Positions 54,185-64,000 of a stretch of 64,000 bases of DNA are shown here, piece by piece. A program made the translations under genes and the position numbers. This stretch comes from Vicia villosa (taxonomy: Eukaryota > Streptophyta > Magnoliopsida > Fabales > Fabaceae), in NCBI RefSeq assembly GCF_029867415.1, contig NW_026705929.1, positions 300,886-364,885 of the forward strand. Direction: 5' to 3'. Position 1 is the first letter of the stretch; every line of letters begins with the position of its first letter. The notes under the pieces are model-generated. The model made no database searches and was not told the DNA's origin. It saw nothing but the letters and a program-made list of their open reading frames with translations.

Positions 54185-57100
54185 TTTGAGCGGCGAACAA
54201 TATTCGGAACGTCGACAGCTTTCCAGTAGCAACGAACTCCTCTGTGTATTATGTATTCAGGAAAATTCTCCCCAGAATTATCTTCAGTATTGACATTGAC
54301 CGCTGGTCGAGCAGGATTTGAAGGTCCTGGTTTGTCAACCTTGTTCTTTGTAGAGTCGAAACAGTCTTCTTCTACTTCTTGAAGAGCATAAGACGAGTCA
54401 CAATCTCCAGAATTTTCAGGATGTATTTCCCAGTCTTCAGGATGAAGAGACTCATTGTCAGCGACACTTTCTGAGTCAACTGCGGGATCATCTTCCCCTT
54501 CGTCTTCAAAAATGGCATTTATGTGATAATAACCATCATCAGGATTATTAATCTTGGCAGATGCATTGAATCCGAAATCTTCAGTAATTTCAGGCTGCTG
54601 AGAAAATTGACAGGGCTGATAAACCTCTTCTGGTTGACCATTATATTCAAAGGAATCTCCCCATCCAGTTGGTTGAATATCCTCAATCGCAATCTTGTAA
54701 CTTTCAGGTGCAGTATATTTTACCATATAATCAAATTTTCCACTTGGTTGTCCCAAGGTGTCCCAGATCTCTGCAGGAACAGGCTCAATTTCTTTGCCTT
54801 TGGATTTCTCTGAAGGAGGATGTGGTTCTTCCTGAGATATGTATCCTGAGTCATTGAGATAACATTTCCATTCTTCTTCAGGATCGGGTAAACCTTCTTC
54901 GATGCATTCTTCGATAAGGACATTAACCTCTTGAGGAATTGGGTTAAGGAATCCTCCACTAATGAATGTTTCTTTGATCGGACGAAGGGTTTCAACCTTC
55001 TTAGTGCAGTTGGAGAATGTTGGTGAACATCCGAGACCCGCTCTAGTTTCATTCTTGGTAGGGATCACAACTTGCCCCCAGCCAGTGGTAGTTCCATCTT
55101 TCACTAATTTTACCGCCTCTTTGTAAGAAGAGATCGATGCTTTCTTTTTGGAAGATTCGTCTTCTAAAGAGAGACCTTGGAACTGGGTTCCTTCCACATC
55201 ATCAGCACTGATAAAAGAGAAATTGGACAAATGACTCACCATCAAGGCTTGTTCTCCACTTATCGTTACTAATTTTCCATTTGTTACAAATTTTAACTTT
55301 TGATGGAGCGTAGAAGTTACTGCCCCTGCTTCATGGATCCATGGTCGTCCTAACAGACAACTATAAGCAGCTTGAATGTCCATGACCTGGAAAGTGATTT
55401 GAAATGTATGTGGACCAATTGTCATGGGAAGGTTGACTTCGCCGATAACAGATTTTCGCGACCCATCAAATGCTTTGACAACTACACCACTGAACTTCAT
55501 AGGCATTCCTTGGTAAGACAAGCGAGCAAGAGTCGTCTTTGGCATCACATTCAAGGAAGATCCGGTGTCTACCAACACATTGGACAAAGAGTCTGACTGA
55601 CAGTTCATAGAAATGTGCAAGGCAAGATTGTGATTTCTACCCTCCTCGGGGAGTTCTTCATCACAGAAGCTTAAATTGTTGCAAGCTGTTATATTGGCTA
55701 TTATCCCATCAAAGTGGTCAACAGTCACATCATGATCAACAAAAGCCTGATCCAAAACTCTCATCAGGGCTTCCCTGTGTGCTTCTGAGTTTAAAAGCAA
55801 TGAAAGTATCGAGATCTTCGAAGGAGTCTGCATGAGCTGATCCACAATCTTGTATTCACTTCTTTTGATAAGCTTCAAAATTTCATCAAAGTCAGGATTC
55901 ACATTGGTTCCACTGGACTGACCAACATCAGTGTTTGTATTACTGACAGGAATTTCCACAGGATTTCCTACTGGAACATTGGCAGGATTTTGTCCGGTTG
56001 CAGGAGCAACAGGTTGCTTTGGAGGTAGTGGAGTATACACACGTCCACTTCTTGTTACTCGACTCACATCAGCGATATTCACAACAGATGAAAGAGTAGG
56101 TAAAGGAACTTCTTGTCCATTCTTTATCATGGTAGCATTGTAGTTGTATGGAACTGCCTTGTCAGAGTCATAAGGAACAGGTCCAGGTAGACAAATGATC
56201 AAAGGAGTAACAGGAACCTTCGGTTTGTTATAAGTAACTTCCATGCGCTCAGGCATGTTGAAATGAGGAACGATGACGTTAACTGTAGGCATTTCCGAGT
56301 TGATATCTGAGACTAAAAGCTCATGTGGATAGCATCCTATCATGTTAACTTCATTTTCATTCCTATTTCTGTAGATCTGAATAGTACCATTATCCAACAG
56401 TACTTGGAGATCTCTTCTCACAATCGAACATCCGTGAGGATCTACACAACATATGCTACAGGAACCATAGTGATGCTGGCGAAAATTCTGCCCTCGACAG
56501 AGAGTAGCGTGCATTTGTACCAAATTGGCTCTTGAGTGATTGATATTATAGACTCTATATGGACCAGGACATCCATACACCATGTTTACAACATGCCCTC
56601 CATGATTGGGTAGCGGATTTGCTTGCACATTAGGATTCAAATTTCTGAAAGAGAGGAGATTAGATCTTACCAACCTCTGAACTTCATGTTTCAAAGCTAT
56701 GCAATGCTCGAGATCATGGCCAGGTGCTCCTTGATGATAAGGGCATGAGACCTCAGCTTTGTACCACCATGGTAGTTTCTCAGGTACGGGTGGTGGTGCT
56801 TTAGTTTGAACAAGACCTCTTTCAATCAAAGCAGGATACAATTCTGTGTATGTCATTGGAATCGGATCAAACTGTGGATCTCTTTGTACACGGTTCTGAT
56901 TATTATTAAACTGTTGAACCTGTGGTCGAGGCTGTTGCTGAAACTGCGGAGTAAATCCCGGATTCGGTGTTGTATTAACGGCTGGTGCGATAGCAGCTAC
57001 CTGTCGTTGACGATTGACATTTCCTCTTGGCTTTCCTTGGGATACCATGTCAACACTTTGTTCTTTCTTCTTTGGGAAACCACTTCCAAACTTTTTGGTT

Positions 57101-58203
57101 CCACTCGAAGATCCACCTTCTTTAGTTAGACGTCCGGTTCGGACTCCTTCTTCTAGACGCATCCCCATGTTTACCATCTCAGTGAAATCACTTGGAGCAC
57201 TAGCAATCATGCGTTCATAATAAAACGGGCTGAGAGTATTCAGGAAGATCTTTGTCATCTCTTTCTCTTTTAACGGTGGATTAATCTGAGCAGCAGTTTC
57301 TCTCCATCGTTGGGCATACTCTTTGAAAGTTTCATGGTCTTTCTGAGCCATGGATCGAAGCTGATCTCTGTCCGGAGCCATATCCGAGTTATACTTGTAT
57401 TGTCGGACAAAGGCCTCGCCTAGATCGTTGAAAGTTCGAATATTGGTGCTATCCAAACCTGTGTACCACTTCAGTGCGGCACCAGTCAAACTGTCTTGAA
57501 AGTAATGGATAAGCAACTGATGATTATCTGCATAAGTAGACATCTTCCGGGCATACATCACAAGATGGCTTTGTGGACAAGAACTACCTTTGTATTTCTC
57601 AAAGTCTGGGACCTTGAACTTAGCTGGTATTTGTACACTGGGAACCAAACATAGCTCCTGGGCATTCTTTCCAAACAAATCTTTTCCCCGAATAGCTTTG
57701 ACTTCCAGCTGAATCTTGTTGAATTGTTCTTGGAGATCTCCTACAAGATTACGCTGATTTGTGCTATCACCCTGATCATGATAAATCTCATTGTCTCCGT
57801 AAGGAATAGTGTGAACCATAGGAGTCGGAACCGTCATAGTGGGTTGAGAAAGTGCCATAGTGACTTGAGAAAAAGTTACCCCTGAATGTGGAATAAATGC
57901 TGAACCTTGCGTAGCAGGCGCTTCAGTTGTAGCTGTTTGAACCCCAGAGAAATTATGGCGGAATCCTGTACCAAAGCTGAAAGGCGTGCCCCAACCTTCT
58001 GGCATGGAGAAAGATGGAATACCGAACGCAACTGTAGAAACTGTAGTGACTTCAGATGTTACCGTTGCTTGACTGTTGGGTGGCGGCGGCTGATTTTGTG
58101 CGGCCATCAAGGAGTCAACCAGAGTAGTAAGACTTTCCAACTTTTCCTGAAGAGTGGTCACTGTACCACGGAGCTCAATATTCTCTTGTTCAGAGTGTTC
58201 CAT
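54181..58203 (-). CDS. Ogre B Gag-protease (1340 aa)
   Basis: The frame starts at the ATG at 58203 (MEHSEQENIEL). Residues about 5-37 look like a coiled coil (LRGTVTTLQEKLESLTTLVDSL). About 38-135 are low-complexity, rich in P, T, S and Q. The capsid-type gag block is about 200-355 (LVMYARKMSTYADNHQLLIHYF, AALKWYTGL, YAQRWRETAAQI). A zinc-knuckle-like CPYHQGAPGHDLEHC is at 487-501, with histidine in place of the second cysteine; a further cysteine-rich patch is near 569-592. The aspartic protease has DTG at 879-881 (LVDTGSSLNVMP) and the later LLGRPWIHEAGAV. The C-terminal region is acidic. The frame is uninterrupted. Without splicing it ends at the stop at 54181; with splicing it continues into RT. 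Confidence 0.95.
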   Translation of the reverse strand: MEHSEQENIELRGTVTTLQEKLESLTTLVDSLMAAQNQPPPPNSQATVTSEVTTVSTVAFGIPSFSMPEGWGTPFSFGTGFRHNFSGVQTATTEAPATQGSAFIPHSGVTFSQVTMALSQPTMTVPTPMVHTIPYGDNEIYHDQGDSTNQRNLVGDLQEQFNKIQLEVKAIRGKDLFGKNAQELCLVPSVQIPAKFKVPDFEKYKGSSCPQSHLVMYARKMSTYADNHQLLIHYFQDSLTGAALKWYTGLDSTNIRTFNDLGEAFVRQYKYNSDMAPDRDQLRSMAQKDHETFKEYAQRWRETAAQINPPLKEKEMTKIFLNTLSPFYYERMIASAPSDFTEMVNMGMRLEEGVRTGRLTKEGGSSSGTKKFGSGFPKKKEQSVDMVSQGKPRGNVNRQRQVAAIAPAVNTTPNPGFTPQFQQQPRPQVQQFNNNQNRVQRDPQFDPIPMTYTELYPALIERGLVQTKAPPPVPEKLPWWYKAEVSCPYHQGAPGHDLEHCIALKHEVQRLVRSNLLSFRNLNPNVQANPLPNHGGHVVNMVYGCPGPYRVYNINHSRANLVQMHATLCRGQNFRQHHYGSCSICCVDPHGCSIVRRDLQVLLDNGTIQIYRNRNENEVNMIGCYPHELLVSDINSEMPTVNVIVPHFNMPERMEVTYNKPKVPVTPLIICLPGPVPYDSDKAVPYNYNATMIKNGQEVPLPTLSSVVNIADVSRVTRSGRVYTPLPPKQPVAPATGQNPANVPVGNPVEIPVSNTNTDVGQSSGTNVNPDFDEILKLIKRSEYKIVDQLMQTPSKISILSLLLNSEAHREALMRVLDQAFVDHDVTVDHFDGIIANITACNNLSFCDEELPEEGRNHNLALHISMNCQSDSLSNVLVDTGSSLNVMPKTTLARLSYQGMPMKFSGVVVKAFDGSRKSVIGEVNLPMTIGPHTFQITFQVMDIQAAYSCLLGRPWIHEAGAVTSTLHQKLKFVTNGKLVTISGEQALMVSHLSNFSFISADDVEGTQFQGLSLEDESSKKKASISSYKEAVKLVKDGTTTGWGQVVIPTKNETRAGLGCSPTFSNCTKKVETLRPIKETFISGGFLNPIPQEVNVLIEECIEEGLPDPEEEWKCYLNDSGYISQEEPHPPSEKSKGKEIEPVPAEIWDTLGQPSGKFDYMVKYTAPESYKIAIEDIQPTGWGDSFEYNGQPEEVYQPCQFSQQPEITEDFGFNASAKINNPDDGYYHINAIFEDEGEDDPAVDSESVADNESLHPEDWEIHPENSGDCDSSYALQEVEEDCFDSTKNKVDKPGPSNPARPAVNVNTEDNSGENFPEYIIHRGVRCYWKAVDVPNIVRRSK

Positions 58204-58514
58204 TACTCTTCTTCTGCTTGAACGAGTATTGTATCTGTGTTCTGATTGCGAGCGCGGTCGAGAAACTTTGAGACGCGACAGCTTGACGATCTATTGGAGA
58301 AAGATCCAAAAGATGAGACTCTATACAACAGACTCGATATGCAGAATGATGTATGCAAAAAGAAGTTTTATGATTTTTCCAAACATTTTAAAGATTATTT
58401 CCTTGCAAACATTTGTACACAAACAAATCTTTTATTCATTCATTTTTTTTTATTACAATAATGGGAAATGTTACAACATTGGAGCGTAGCTCCTTACAAA
58501 AAGCTAAACAAATC
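58204..58514 (-). other. Spacer between ORF1 and gag-protease
   Basis: About 310 bp, no long frame in sense orientation. It separates ORF1's stop from the gag ATG, so Gag would need splicing, re-initiation or a separate transcript. The mechanism is not evident from sequence. Confidence 0.6.
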
Positions 58515-60038
58515 CTAAGCATCTTCATCAGACGAAGAACCAAATGCATTGTGCAGCTTGAGTTTCATGATTTCTTTCCCATAGCGAGCTTTCAATTCGG
58601 CCTTTTCAGTCCTTAGCTTGTCAACAATATTCTTCCAATCATCAGGAGTCGGAGCGTTGCTTGTTGAACCTTCAAGATTCTTCTTGCTTTCTTTGATGTA
58701 CCTCTTGATTGCAGCGTCTTTCTGACGAATCTTCTCATCTTTACTCATGAGCCATCCATCTTGATAATAGAGTGTTTCTTCGTGATATTTTACTCTTTTC
58801 TTCAACTTTCTATTTTCCACCTCAGTGCTACGAAATTTTTCTTCCCAAGCATCTTTTTCTATCCTCATCTTAGCCAAAGTGTCTTGGTATTCCTCCATAG
58901 CAGGAATGTTGGGTCGTTGAGACACTGTAGGAAACATGGGTTTTTCATAAGCATAAGGCATTTGGAACTCTTTTGCTCTTTTCTTTACCCAGCAAGTGTA
59001 GGTGTCCATGGCAATGCAATTTCTTTCCTCACCTTTTTCTTTCCATCGGACGTCGTACCAAGCTCTCACCATTCTCGCTTTCAAACTTTTAGGATTATCC
59101 CCTTCTCGGTAGAAGTAACCTTCCACTGTAGGACCAATGGGTTTAACTGAATTTGCATACCCGAGTTGTCGTCGGGCTAGGACCGGATTGTAGTTAATTC
59201 CTCCTTGCGTGCCAATGAGGGGTACGTTGGCAAACTCTCCACAACTATCAATGGTTTCTGTACCACAGCGAGCCAAGGTATACCAACGGATATCATTATT
59301 AGTAAGAGACATAAGTCTTCGAGGCCAACGCAAACCTTCTCGGTTTTCTGTGAAAATAGGAGACTGAGGTAAGTGTGAAACAATCCATTTGAACAACAAT
59401 GGTGCACAACATACAATGATTCCACCGCCTTGGCGATTCCTATGATGGATAGAGAAATACATGTCACCAAGTAAAGTCGGAACAGGATTTCCAATCAGAA
59501 AGATCTTTATGGCATTGATATCAACAAAGTTGTCGACATTGGGAAACAGAACCAACCCATAGATGAGCAAGGCTAGTGTAGCTTCAAAAGCTATCATGCT
59601 ACCAGTCTCGATGAAATCAAAGGCTTTCTTTACTAGGAAGTGTGAAGTTAAACCCGGGAGGTTTCCTTTGGTAGTCCAATTACTCTCTACTTCAGACTTC
59701 TTCATGTGGATACTTGATGCAATGACATGTGACTTAGGAATGGCTTCCAAACCATTGAAGGGTATCTTGTCAGACACAGGAATACCTAAAAGATTGGCAT
59801 ATTCTTCCAAGGTTGGTACCAACTGGTAGTCTGGAAAGGTAAAACACCGGTAGACGGGATCATAGAACTGAACCAGAGTCTTGAGAAGTCCTTCATCAAC
59901 ATGAGTGTTCAAGATAGGCAAAAGCTTTCCGTAACTTTTCCTAAAATTACAAGGATCTTGTACAGAAGATGCTAACTCTATCAGTCTTTCTACATCAGGC
60001 GCTTTGAAACCGTACTTTTTGGTATACCTTTTTTCCAT
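58515..60038 (-). CDS. Ogre B ORF1 protein (507 aa), function unknown
   Basis: The first long frame after the primer site, starting at the ATG at 60038 (MEKRYTKKYGFKAPDVERL) and open to 58515. An ORF1 upstream of gag is a defining feature of Ogre elements. Residues about 1-330 form a globular region with motifs FYDPVYRCFTFPDYQLVPTL, EEYANLLGIPV and FEATLALLIYGLVLFPNVDNFVD. These recall the plant mobile domain / DUF7745-like proteins of plant transposons, a family assignment made from memory of the motif and not searched. Residues about 370-500 are highly charged and likely coiled coil (KMRIEKDAWEEKF, VENRKLKKRVKYHEETL). The C-terminus is acidic (SSSDEDA). No enzymatic motif is visible. Confidence 0.9.
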   Translation of the reverse strand: MEKRYTKKYGFKAPDVERLIELASSVQDPCNFRKSYGKLLPILNTHVDEGLLKTLVQFYDPVYRCFTFPDYQLVPTLEEYANLLGIPVSDKIPFNGLEAIPKSHVIASSIHMKKSEVESNWTTKGNLPGLTSHFLVKKAFDFIETGSMIAFEATLALLIYGLVLFPNVDNFVDINAIKIFLIGNPVPTLLGDMYFSIHHRNRQGGGIIVCCAPLLFKWIVSHLPQSPIFTENREGLRWPRRLMSLTNNDIRWYTLARCGTETIDSCGEFANVPLIGTQGGINYNPVLARRQLGYANSVKPIGPTVEGYFYREGDNPKSLKARMVRAWYDVRWKEKGEERNCIAMDTYTCWVKKRAKEFQMPYAYEKPMFPTVSQRPNIPAMEEYQDTLAKMRIEKDAWEEKFRSTEVENRKLKKRVKYHEETLYYQDGWLMSKDEKIRQKDAAIKRYIKESKKNLEGSTSNAPTPDDWKNIVDKLRTEKAELKARYGKEIMKLKLHNAFGSSSDEDA

Positions 60039-60836
60039 AACTTAATCCTATAATGTTTGCAAAGAAAATTCTCTAAATTCTTTTGGAAAAATCATGTTTT
60101 TTTTTTTTTTTATGGAAAAAAGATAGGTTTTCTAATGAGTGTATGAATGCATGGATGCATGGATGCCACATATTCAAACATGGTAAAGCAAACATGGTAG
60201 CACAAACATGGTAATCACAAACATGGTAACACAAACATGGTAACGCAAACATGGTAACGCATAGGTTCAAAGGTCCAAAGTCACGAGCATGAGGTCAGAG
60301 AACCAAAAATGGGATAGTTCTAGTTAATCACCTGCACAACATGTTCTACTGATACGTCAGAGTCTACATTTTTCTTTCGGATATTACCGGCCTTCCACAA
60401 TTAAACTCATGAGCCAGTAATATTCTCAAGAAAAACTCGTCTGAGTGTGGTTCTCCGCATGACAACTAATCCAAGTCTTCACCTGAATAGTTTCTGCACC
60501 ACAACCTAATAAGGCCAGGATGGGTTGGGGTTCTACGGTCTCTCAGCTTCTACAGTTCAATGAAAGTAATAATGTCTTCGCTACGAAACATGCTAAACAT
60601 ATATTACCAACAAGGAACCTCCACTGAGCGGAAGGATTCTCAAGTGCGCCTGCACATGACTATACCCTCCACCTAATTTCTTATGTGTACTTAATCCGGG
60701 TTAGGATTTGTCCATAATGTATCACTTGTAACAGAACCACGCAAGTAACAGAACCAGAACCACACATATAACAAAAAATGAAATGAAAAAAATAAAATAG
60801 AATTAACCCTTCCTTTGGAAACAATAAAAAGATGGT
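60039..60836 (-). other. Ogre B 5' leader between primer site and ORF1
   Basis: About 800 nt without a supportable gene. Contains about six copies of an ACATGGTAACGCAA-like repeat (60176-60260), an A-rich tract near 60095-60113, and the leader arm of the U5-leader stem (60814-60838). Confidence 0.8.
60176..60260. repeat. Short tandem repeat in the Ogre B leader
   Basis: About six units of 14-17 bp with the core AACATGGTAA(C)GCA. Confidence 0.85.
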
Positions 60837-60978
60837 CCCCAGTGAAGTCGCCATTTTTCTGTCGCGGGGAAAAATCGTTGTCTTTTTTCGGGATGAGACA
60901 CCTGATGCCTTCTTTGGGCTCGAGTGCTCAAAAAATGATTTTTCTTTTGTACGGACCAAACTTTTTATTGTTTCCAAA
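60814..60978 (-). other. Long-range stem flanking the primer site (U5-leader)
   Basis: CTTTTTATTGTTTCCAAA (60961-60978, inside U5) is an exact 18-bp inverted match to 60814-60831 in the leader. After a small AA/A internal loop, GGACCA (60953-60958) pairs with TGGTCC (60833-60838). The primer site and LTR end lie in the enclosed loop. Confidence 0.85.
60837..60854 (-). other. Primer-binding site of Ogre B (arginine tRNA type)
   Basis: In sense orientation TGGCGACTTCACTGGGGA, five bases after the LTR end. The TGGCGACT start fits the arginine tRNA primer described for Ogre elements. Confidence 0.9.
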
Positions 60979-63900
60979 AGAGGAAAAGGAAAAAAGTTGC
61001 AATAACCTAAAAGTGGGGGAGAGATCTTTGGGTAAGAGGGTTGGTTATACGAAGGGAAGGTATTAGCACCCAACGTATCTATAGTACTCTATAGGTTTCT
61101 TTGTTTTGTTTTTCATTCCATATTATTGAGAGGTTCTTTGTGAAATAGGTGGGACCTAAGGTGTTTGTTTGATTATGCTCGCAAAGATCATCGCGATCCT
61201 CTGCATACATATCCCCTAGAGGGAATCAGAGCATCTGTAGCTCGGGGTCTACGGGGTGCTAAGGTTTGAGTGGTTTTTTTTGTTTTGTTTTGTTTTGTTT
61301 TGCTCGCCAAGGATCGACCTTGTGCCTACGTATTCTCAAAGGGATGTTGAGAAAGTCAGAGCAACCGTAGTTCCCACTTATGCTAGTGGAAGCAAAGGAT
61401 AAGAGACAAATGTCATCTAAATGTTCGATGTATCTAATCTATATCATCACATACATCTGTTTGAATTTTGTTTGAAAATCTTTTCATTATAAGCCCGGGG
61501 CCATGCCACTTAGGGTGCTTAGAATGATAAAGATGTTTTTGTTGTTTAAACCAGCCTTGTGGCAAAAACTTTCAATGAAGTCAGCTTTGTGACAAAAAGT
61601 TTTGATTAATCAGCCAGCCTCGTGGCAAAAAGTTTCAATGAAGTCAGCCTTGTGACAAAAACTTTGATTAATCAGCCAGTATGGTGGCAAAACTGTTTGA
61701 TTGATTAGCCAGCCTTGTGGCAAAAAAGTTTGATTGATTAGCCAGCCTTGTGGCAAAAAAAAAAGTTTGATTTATTGATTGTTTGTGATGATATAGCAGA
61801 GATACTCCTATCATAGAGATGATAAATGTCTAATCTCCTAGGGTATTTGTTTTGGATATTGGGGATGCTTATAAGAAGCCCGTGGGTCCTTGTACGAAGC
61901 CCAAGAGGAGGCTATCCGAGGGTCCTTGCATTATAAGCCCAAGAGGAGGCTATGGGAGGGACAATCCAGGGTCCTTGCATTGTAAGCCCAAGAGGAGGCT
62001 ATGGGAGGGTCACTCGTTTGTACAAAGCCCAAGGGGAGGCATGGTATAGTTGGTCTGAGCTCTTAGAGCGATTTCACCGAGAAACCATACTCTATGTCCT
62101 AACCTAAACTAGTGGAGATTCTTTGCACGAAGCCCCAATAGGAGGCTATGGGGAACCTAGTGTTGTACTAAGTTGAACAAGCACACATATCACACATATG
62201 AACAAACATGAACAAGTATGAACAAACATTAACAAACATGAACAAGTTATGAATAATTATATATATGACACAGTGTGTGTATATAATGGAGTTTATGAAG
62301 GAAATATACCTGTAAGCATGATCCATTTGTATACACGAGGGCTCGGGACTCATACTCGGGGAGAGACCCACTTGAGTTTATTCAAAGCTATGTAAAACAG
62401 GTATCTACAAAGGGCTTGGGACTTATACCTACATGGAGGCCCATGGTATTTTTGGGAAGATTTAAAGAAACCTTCATTTTTGGTTTGTTATTTAAAAATC
62501 AAACTGATCGAGGTATGTACAAAACGGTGTGTACAATGAAATACCCAATTTCATGTGAAGGAATGGGTATGTACAAAAGGGGCTTGGGACTTATACCTAC
62601 GTGGAGGCCCGTGTTTTATTTACAAAACATGGTTGATTGTTTATTTACAGACGCGTCGTTTCGCTTTTGAAAAACTGTTTGAAAGTTTGTTATTTTGAAA
62701 AGTTTATTCTGTTAGAAGAAAAACTGTACAAAAAAAGAAAAAGGAGATGGGACTTACACTCTCTAATATTCGAGAGGCCCCTGTTTTATTTTCATAAAAC
62801 AGGGTGGATGGTTTTGAAAAAAAGATGTGAGATTTATTGTTTTAAAAACAGTTTGAAAAGTATTGTTTTGAAAAAGTTTTCTGTACAAAGAAAAACTGTA
62901 AAAAAGAAAAAGAGTGGGTCTTATACTCTCTAATATTCGAGAGGCCCCACTGTTTTGAAAAACAATGGATGATTTGAAAGTGAATTGATTACTGTTGTGA
63001 AAACAGTTGATTGAGTTTTAGGCTTACCTCGAAGAATGAGAAATCAGATTTTTCTGAGTTTGAGGTGTTACCTTGATCTTCAGATGTTAGGCATCCACAC
63101 CAGCAGAAAAGAACGTCAGATAAGTTCACAGCTTACAGCATTCTTTGATCATCCAGTAATTGTTTAAGGAATTATACAACAAATGGAAGACCAAACAGAC
63201 AAATCCAAAAGACAACAGAGAAATAATCTCGAAGTCTTGGATGAAGTGAGAAAATTCGAGTGATGTGCAATAATAATCAAATAGAAATTTAAATGATTAA
63301 CTACACAAGATAACATGAAAATATTAAATTCAAAAGAAAATTAATTCTAAAACAAGATATTTTTGTGATTTTTCATGAAGGAAGAAAATAATTAGAAAAC
63401 ATAAAATTAAATATGCATCTAATATATTTTTGGCATTTTTAATAAGAATTAGAATAAAACACACTTATAAACATATGAAAATATTAAAAGAAAACTTTTA
63501 ATCTTAAAACATATTTTTTTGTCATTTTTAATAAGGATTAGAAAATCAAAACTAAATCCTATATTAAATTAAAATACTTAATCTCATGAAAATATTTAGA
63601 AAGAAAAAAAAAAGTTAAAAGAGAATTAGTTAAAAAACTTAATTGAATGGGCCAGGGGGGTTTAAAATCTGAAAGGAGGTGCATGGCCCAATTAAATTAA
63701 AGCTGAAAGATAAAAAAAAAAACTGGGCCGGACCGGGGTCGGGTCAGGGTGACCCGGATCCGCCCAACTCATGTCACAAACTGCTGGGTTGGGTTTGAGA
63801 ACCCTAAATCGTGAAGAGAGGCAGCGCCTCCTTCTCTCTTTCTCGTTCCTTCTCACAACAAAACAAAACCAGAAAAAAAAAACTCTCTTCTCTCTCGATC

Positions 63901-64000
63901 GTTCCTTCTCTGTGTGAACAACAACAACAACGATTCTCACCCGGTTCATGCTCTCTCTCTGGAGCTCACAGTCGTGAACAGCAACAACAACAACGAAGCA
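60860..64000 (-). repeat. 5' LTR of Ogre B (partial, continues past the window)
   Basis: Nearly identical to 42358-45488 of the 3' LTR. It ends (sense) CGCGACA at 60860. Contains the U5 hairpin (61047-61078), the hairpin repeats (about 61550-61760) and the AGCCCAAGAGGAGGCT block. Its promoter and U3 start are outside the window. Confidence 0.95.

Larger units (their letters stand above)
42358..64000 (-). mobile_element. Ogre B: young, coding-intact Ogre retrotransposon (5' LTR runs off the window)
   Basis: A minus-strand Ogre with 3' LTR 42358-48265 (5908 bp), internal region 48266-60859, and 5' LTR from 60860 to beyond 64000. All three reading frames (ORF1, gag-protease, RT-RNase H-integrase) are open, and the intron joins the last two in frame. 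By eye the LTR copies differ over about 3.1 kb by roughly a dozen substitutions and a similar number of mostly homopolymer indels, so the insertion is recent. If the 5' LTR is as long as the 3' LTR the element ends near 66767, about 24.4 kb in total. It is inserted in the Ogre A LTR, with CCTCC (42353-42357) as the predicted duplication. Confidence 0.93.

Overview
This window is repeat-dense plant nuclear DNA. I found no host gene, rRNA, tRNA gene or CRISPR array. It consists almost entirely of LTR retrotransposons inserted into one another, plus two small MITEs. Ogre-type giant Ty3 elements (about 5.9 kb LTRs, an extra ORF1, a pol intron, an arginine-tRNA-type primer site), Tekay chromoviruses and a SIRE/Maximus copia element together point to a legume of the pea/vetch tribe (Fabeae). 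The species is an inference.

Layout. 1-9665 (+): a deleted, apparently chimeric Ogre relative ('Ogre C'). It has the 3' part of an LTR, a junction straight into the second RNase H and integrase, a repeat-rich 3' UTR, and a 4.2 kb 3' LTR of a different subfamily. 9666-17446 (-): a decayed Tekay-type element with gag remnant, primer site and 5' LTR, into which two solo LTRs inserted (11444-13439 and 15382-17296, each with a perfect 5-bp target duplication). 17480-18510 (-): an Athila-like gag relic. 18567-28715 (+): a tandem Tekay structure, integrase tail - LTR - whole internal region - LTR, with lesions in the coding region. 28716-30972: low-information DNA with a 731-bp Tourist-like and a 260-bp Stowaway-like MITE.

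30973 to the window end is a four-level nest. A Tork-like copia element (-) is split at 33199/33200 by a SIRE/Maximus copia element (-). That is split at 38297/38298 by an Ogre LTR in + orientation ('Ogre A'). That is split at 42357/42358 by a young, coding-intact Ogre in - orientation ('Ogre B', 42358 to beyond 64000). Ogre B reads, in sense order: 5' LTR, primer site, ORF1, gag-protease, 358-bp intron, RT-RNase H-RNase H-integrase, structured 3' UTR, polypurine tract, 3' LTR. Its gag-protease stop codon overlaps the intron's splice donor, so splicing would decide between Gag-Pro and Gag-Pro-Pol.

The most unusual signal is non-coding. (1) Several unrelated LTR families carry arrays of CpG-containing palindromes, a different palindrome in each family. 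They occur in pairs 18-22 bp apart; in the SIRE LTR the six pairs are spaced 22, 21, 21, 21, 21 and 21 bp. (2) Two diverged Ogre elements each have three copies of a 28-29 nt RNA hairpin just after the integrase stop. All six fit one plan: 7-bp variable stem, AAAA bulge, CCY/RGG inner stem, GAAA-type loop. (3) Three Ogre LTR subfamilies share a U5 hairpin with an invariant TGCTAATACCTT loop and changing stems. (4) In Ogre B an 18 + 6 bp stem between U5 and the leader brackets the primer site, and 12 nt of the 3' UTR are complementary to the primer site. All of this was read by eye; no alignment, folding or database search was run.
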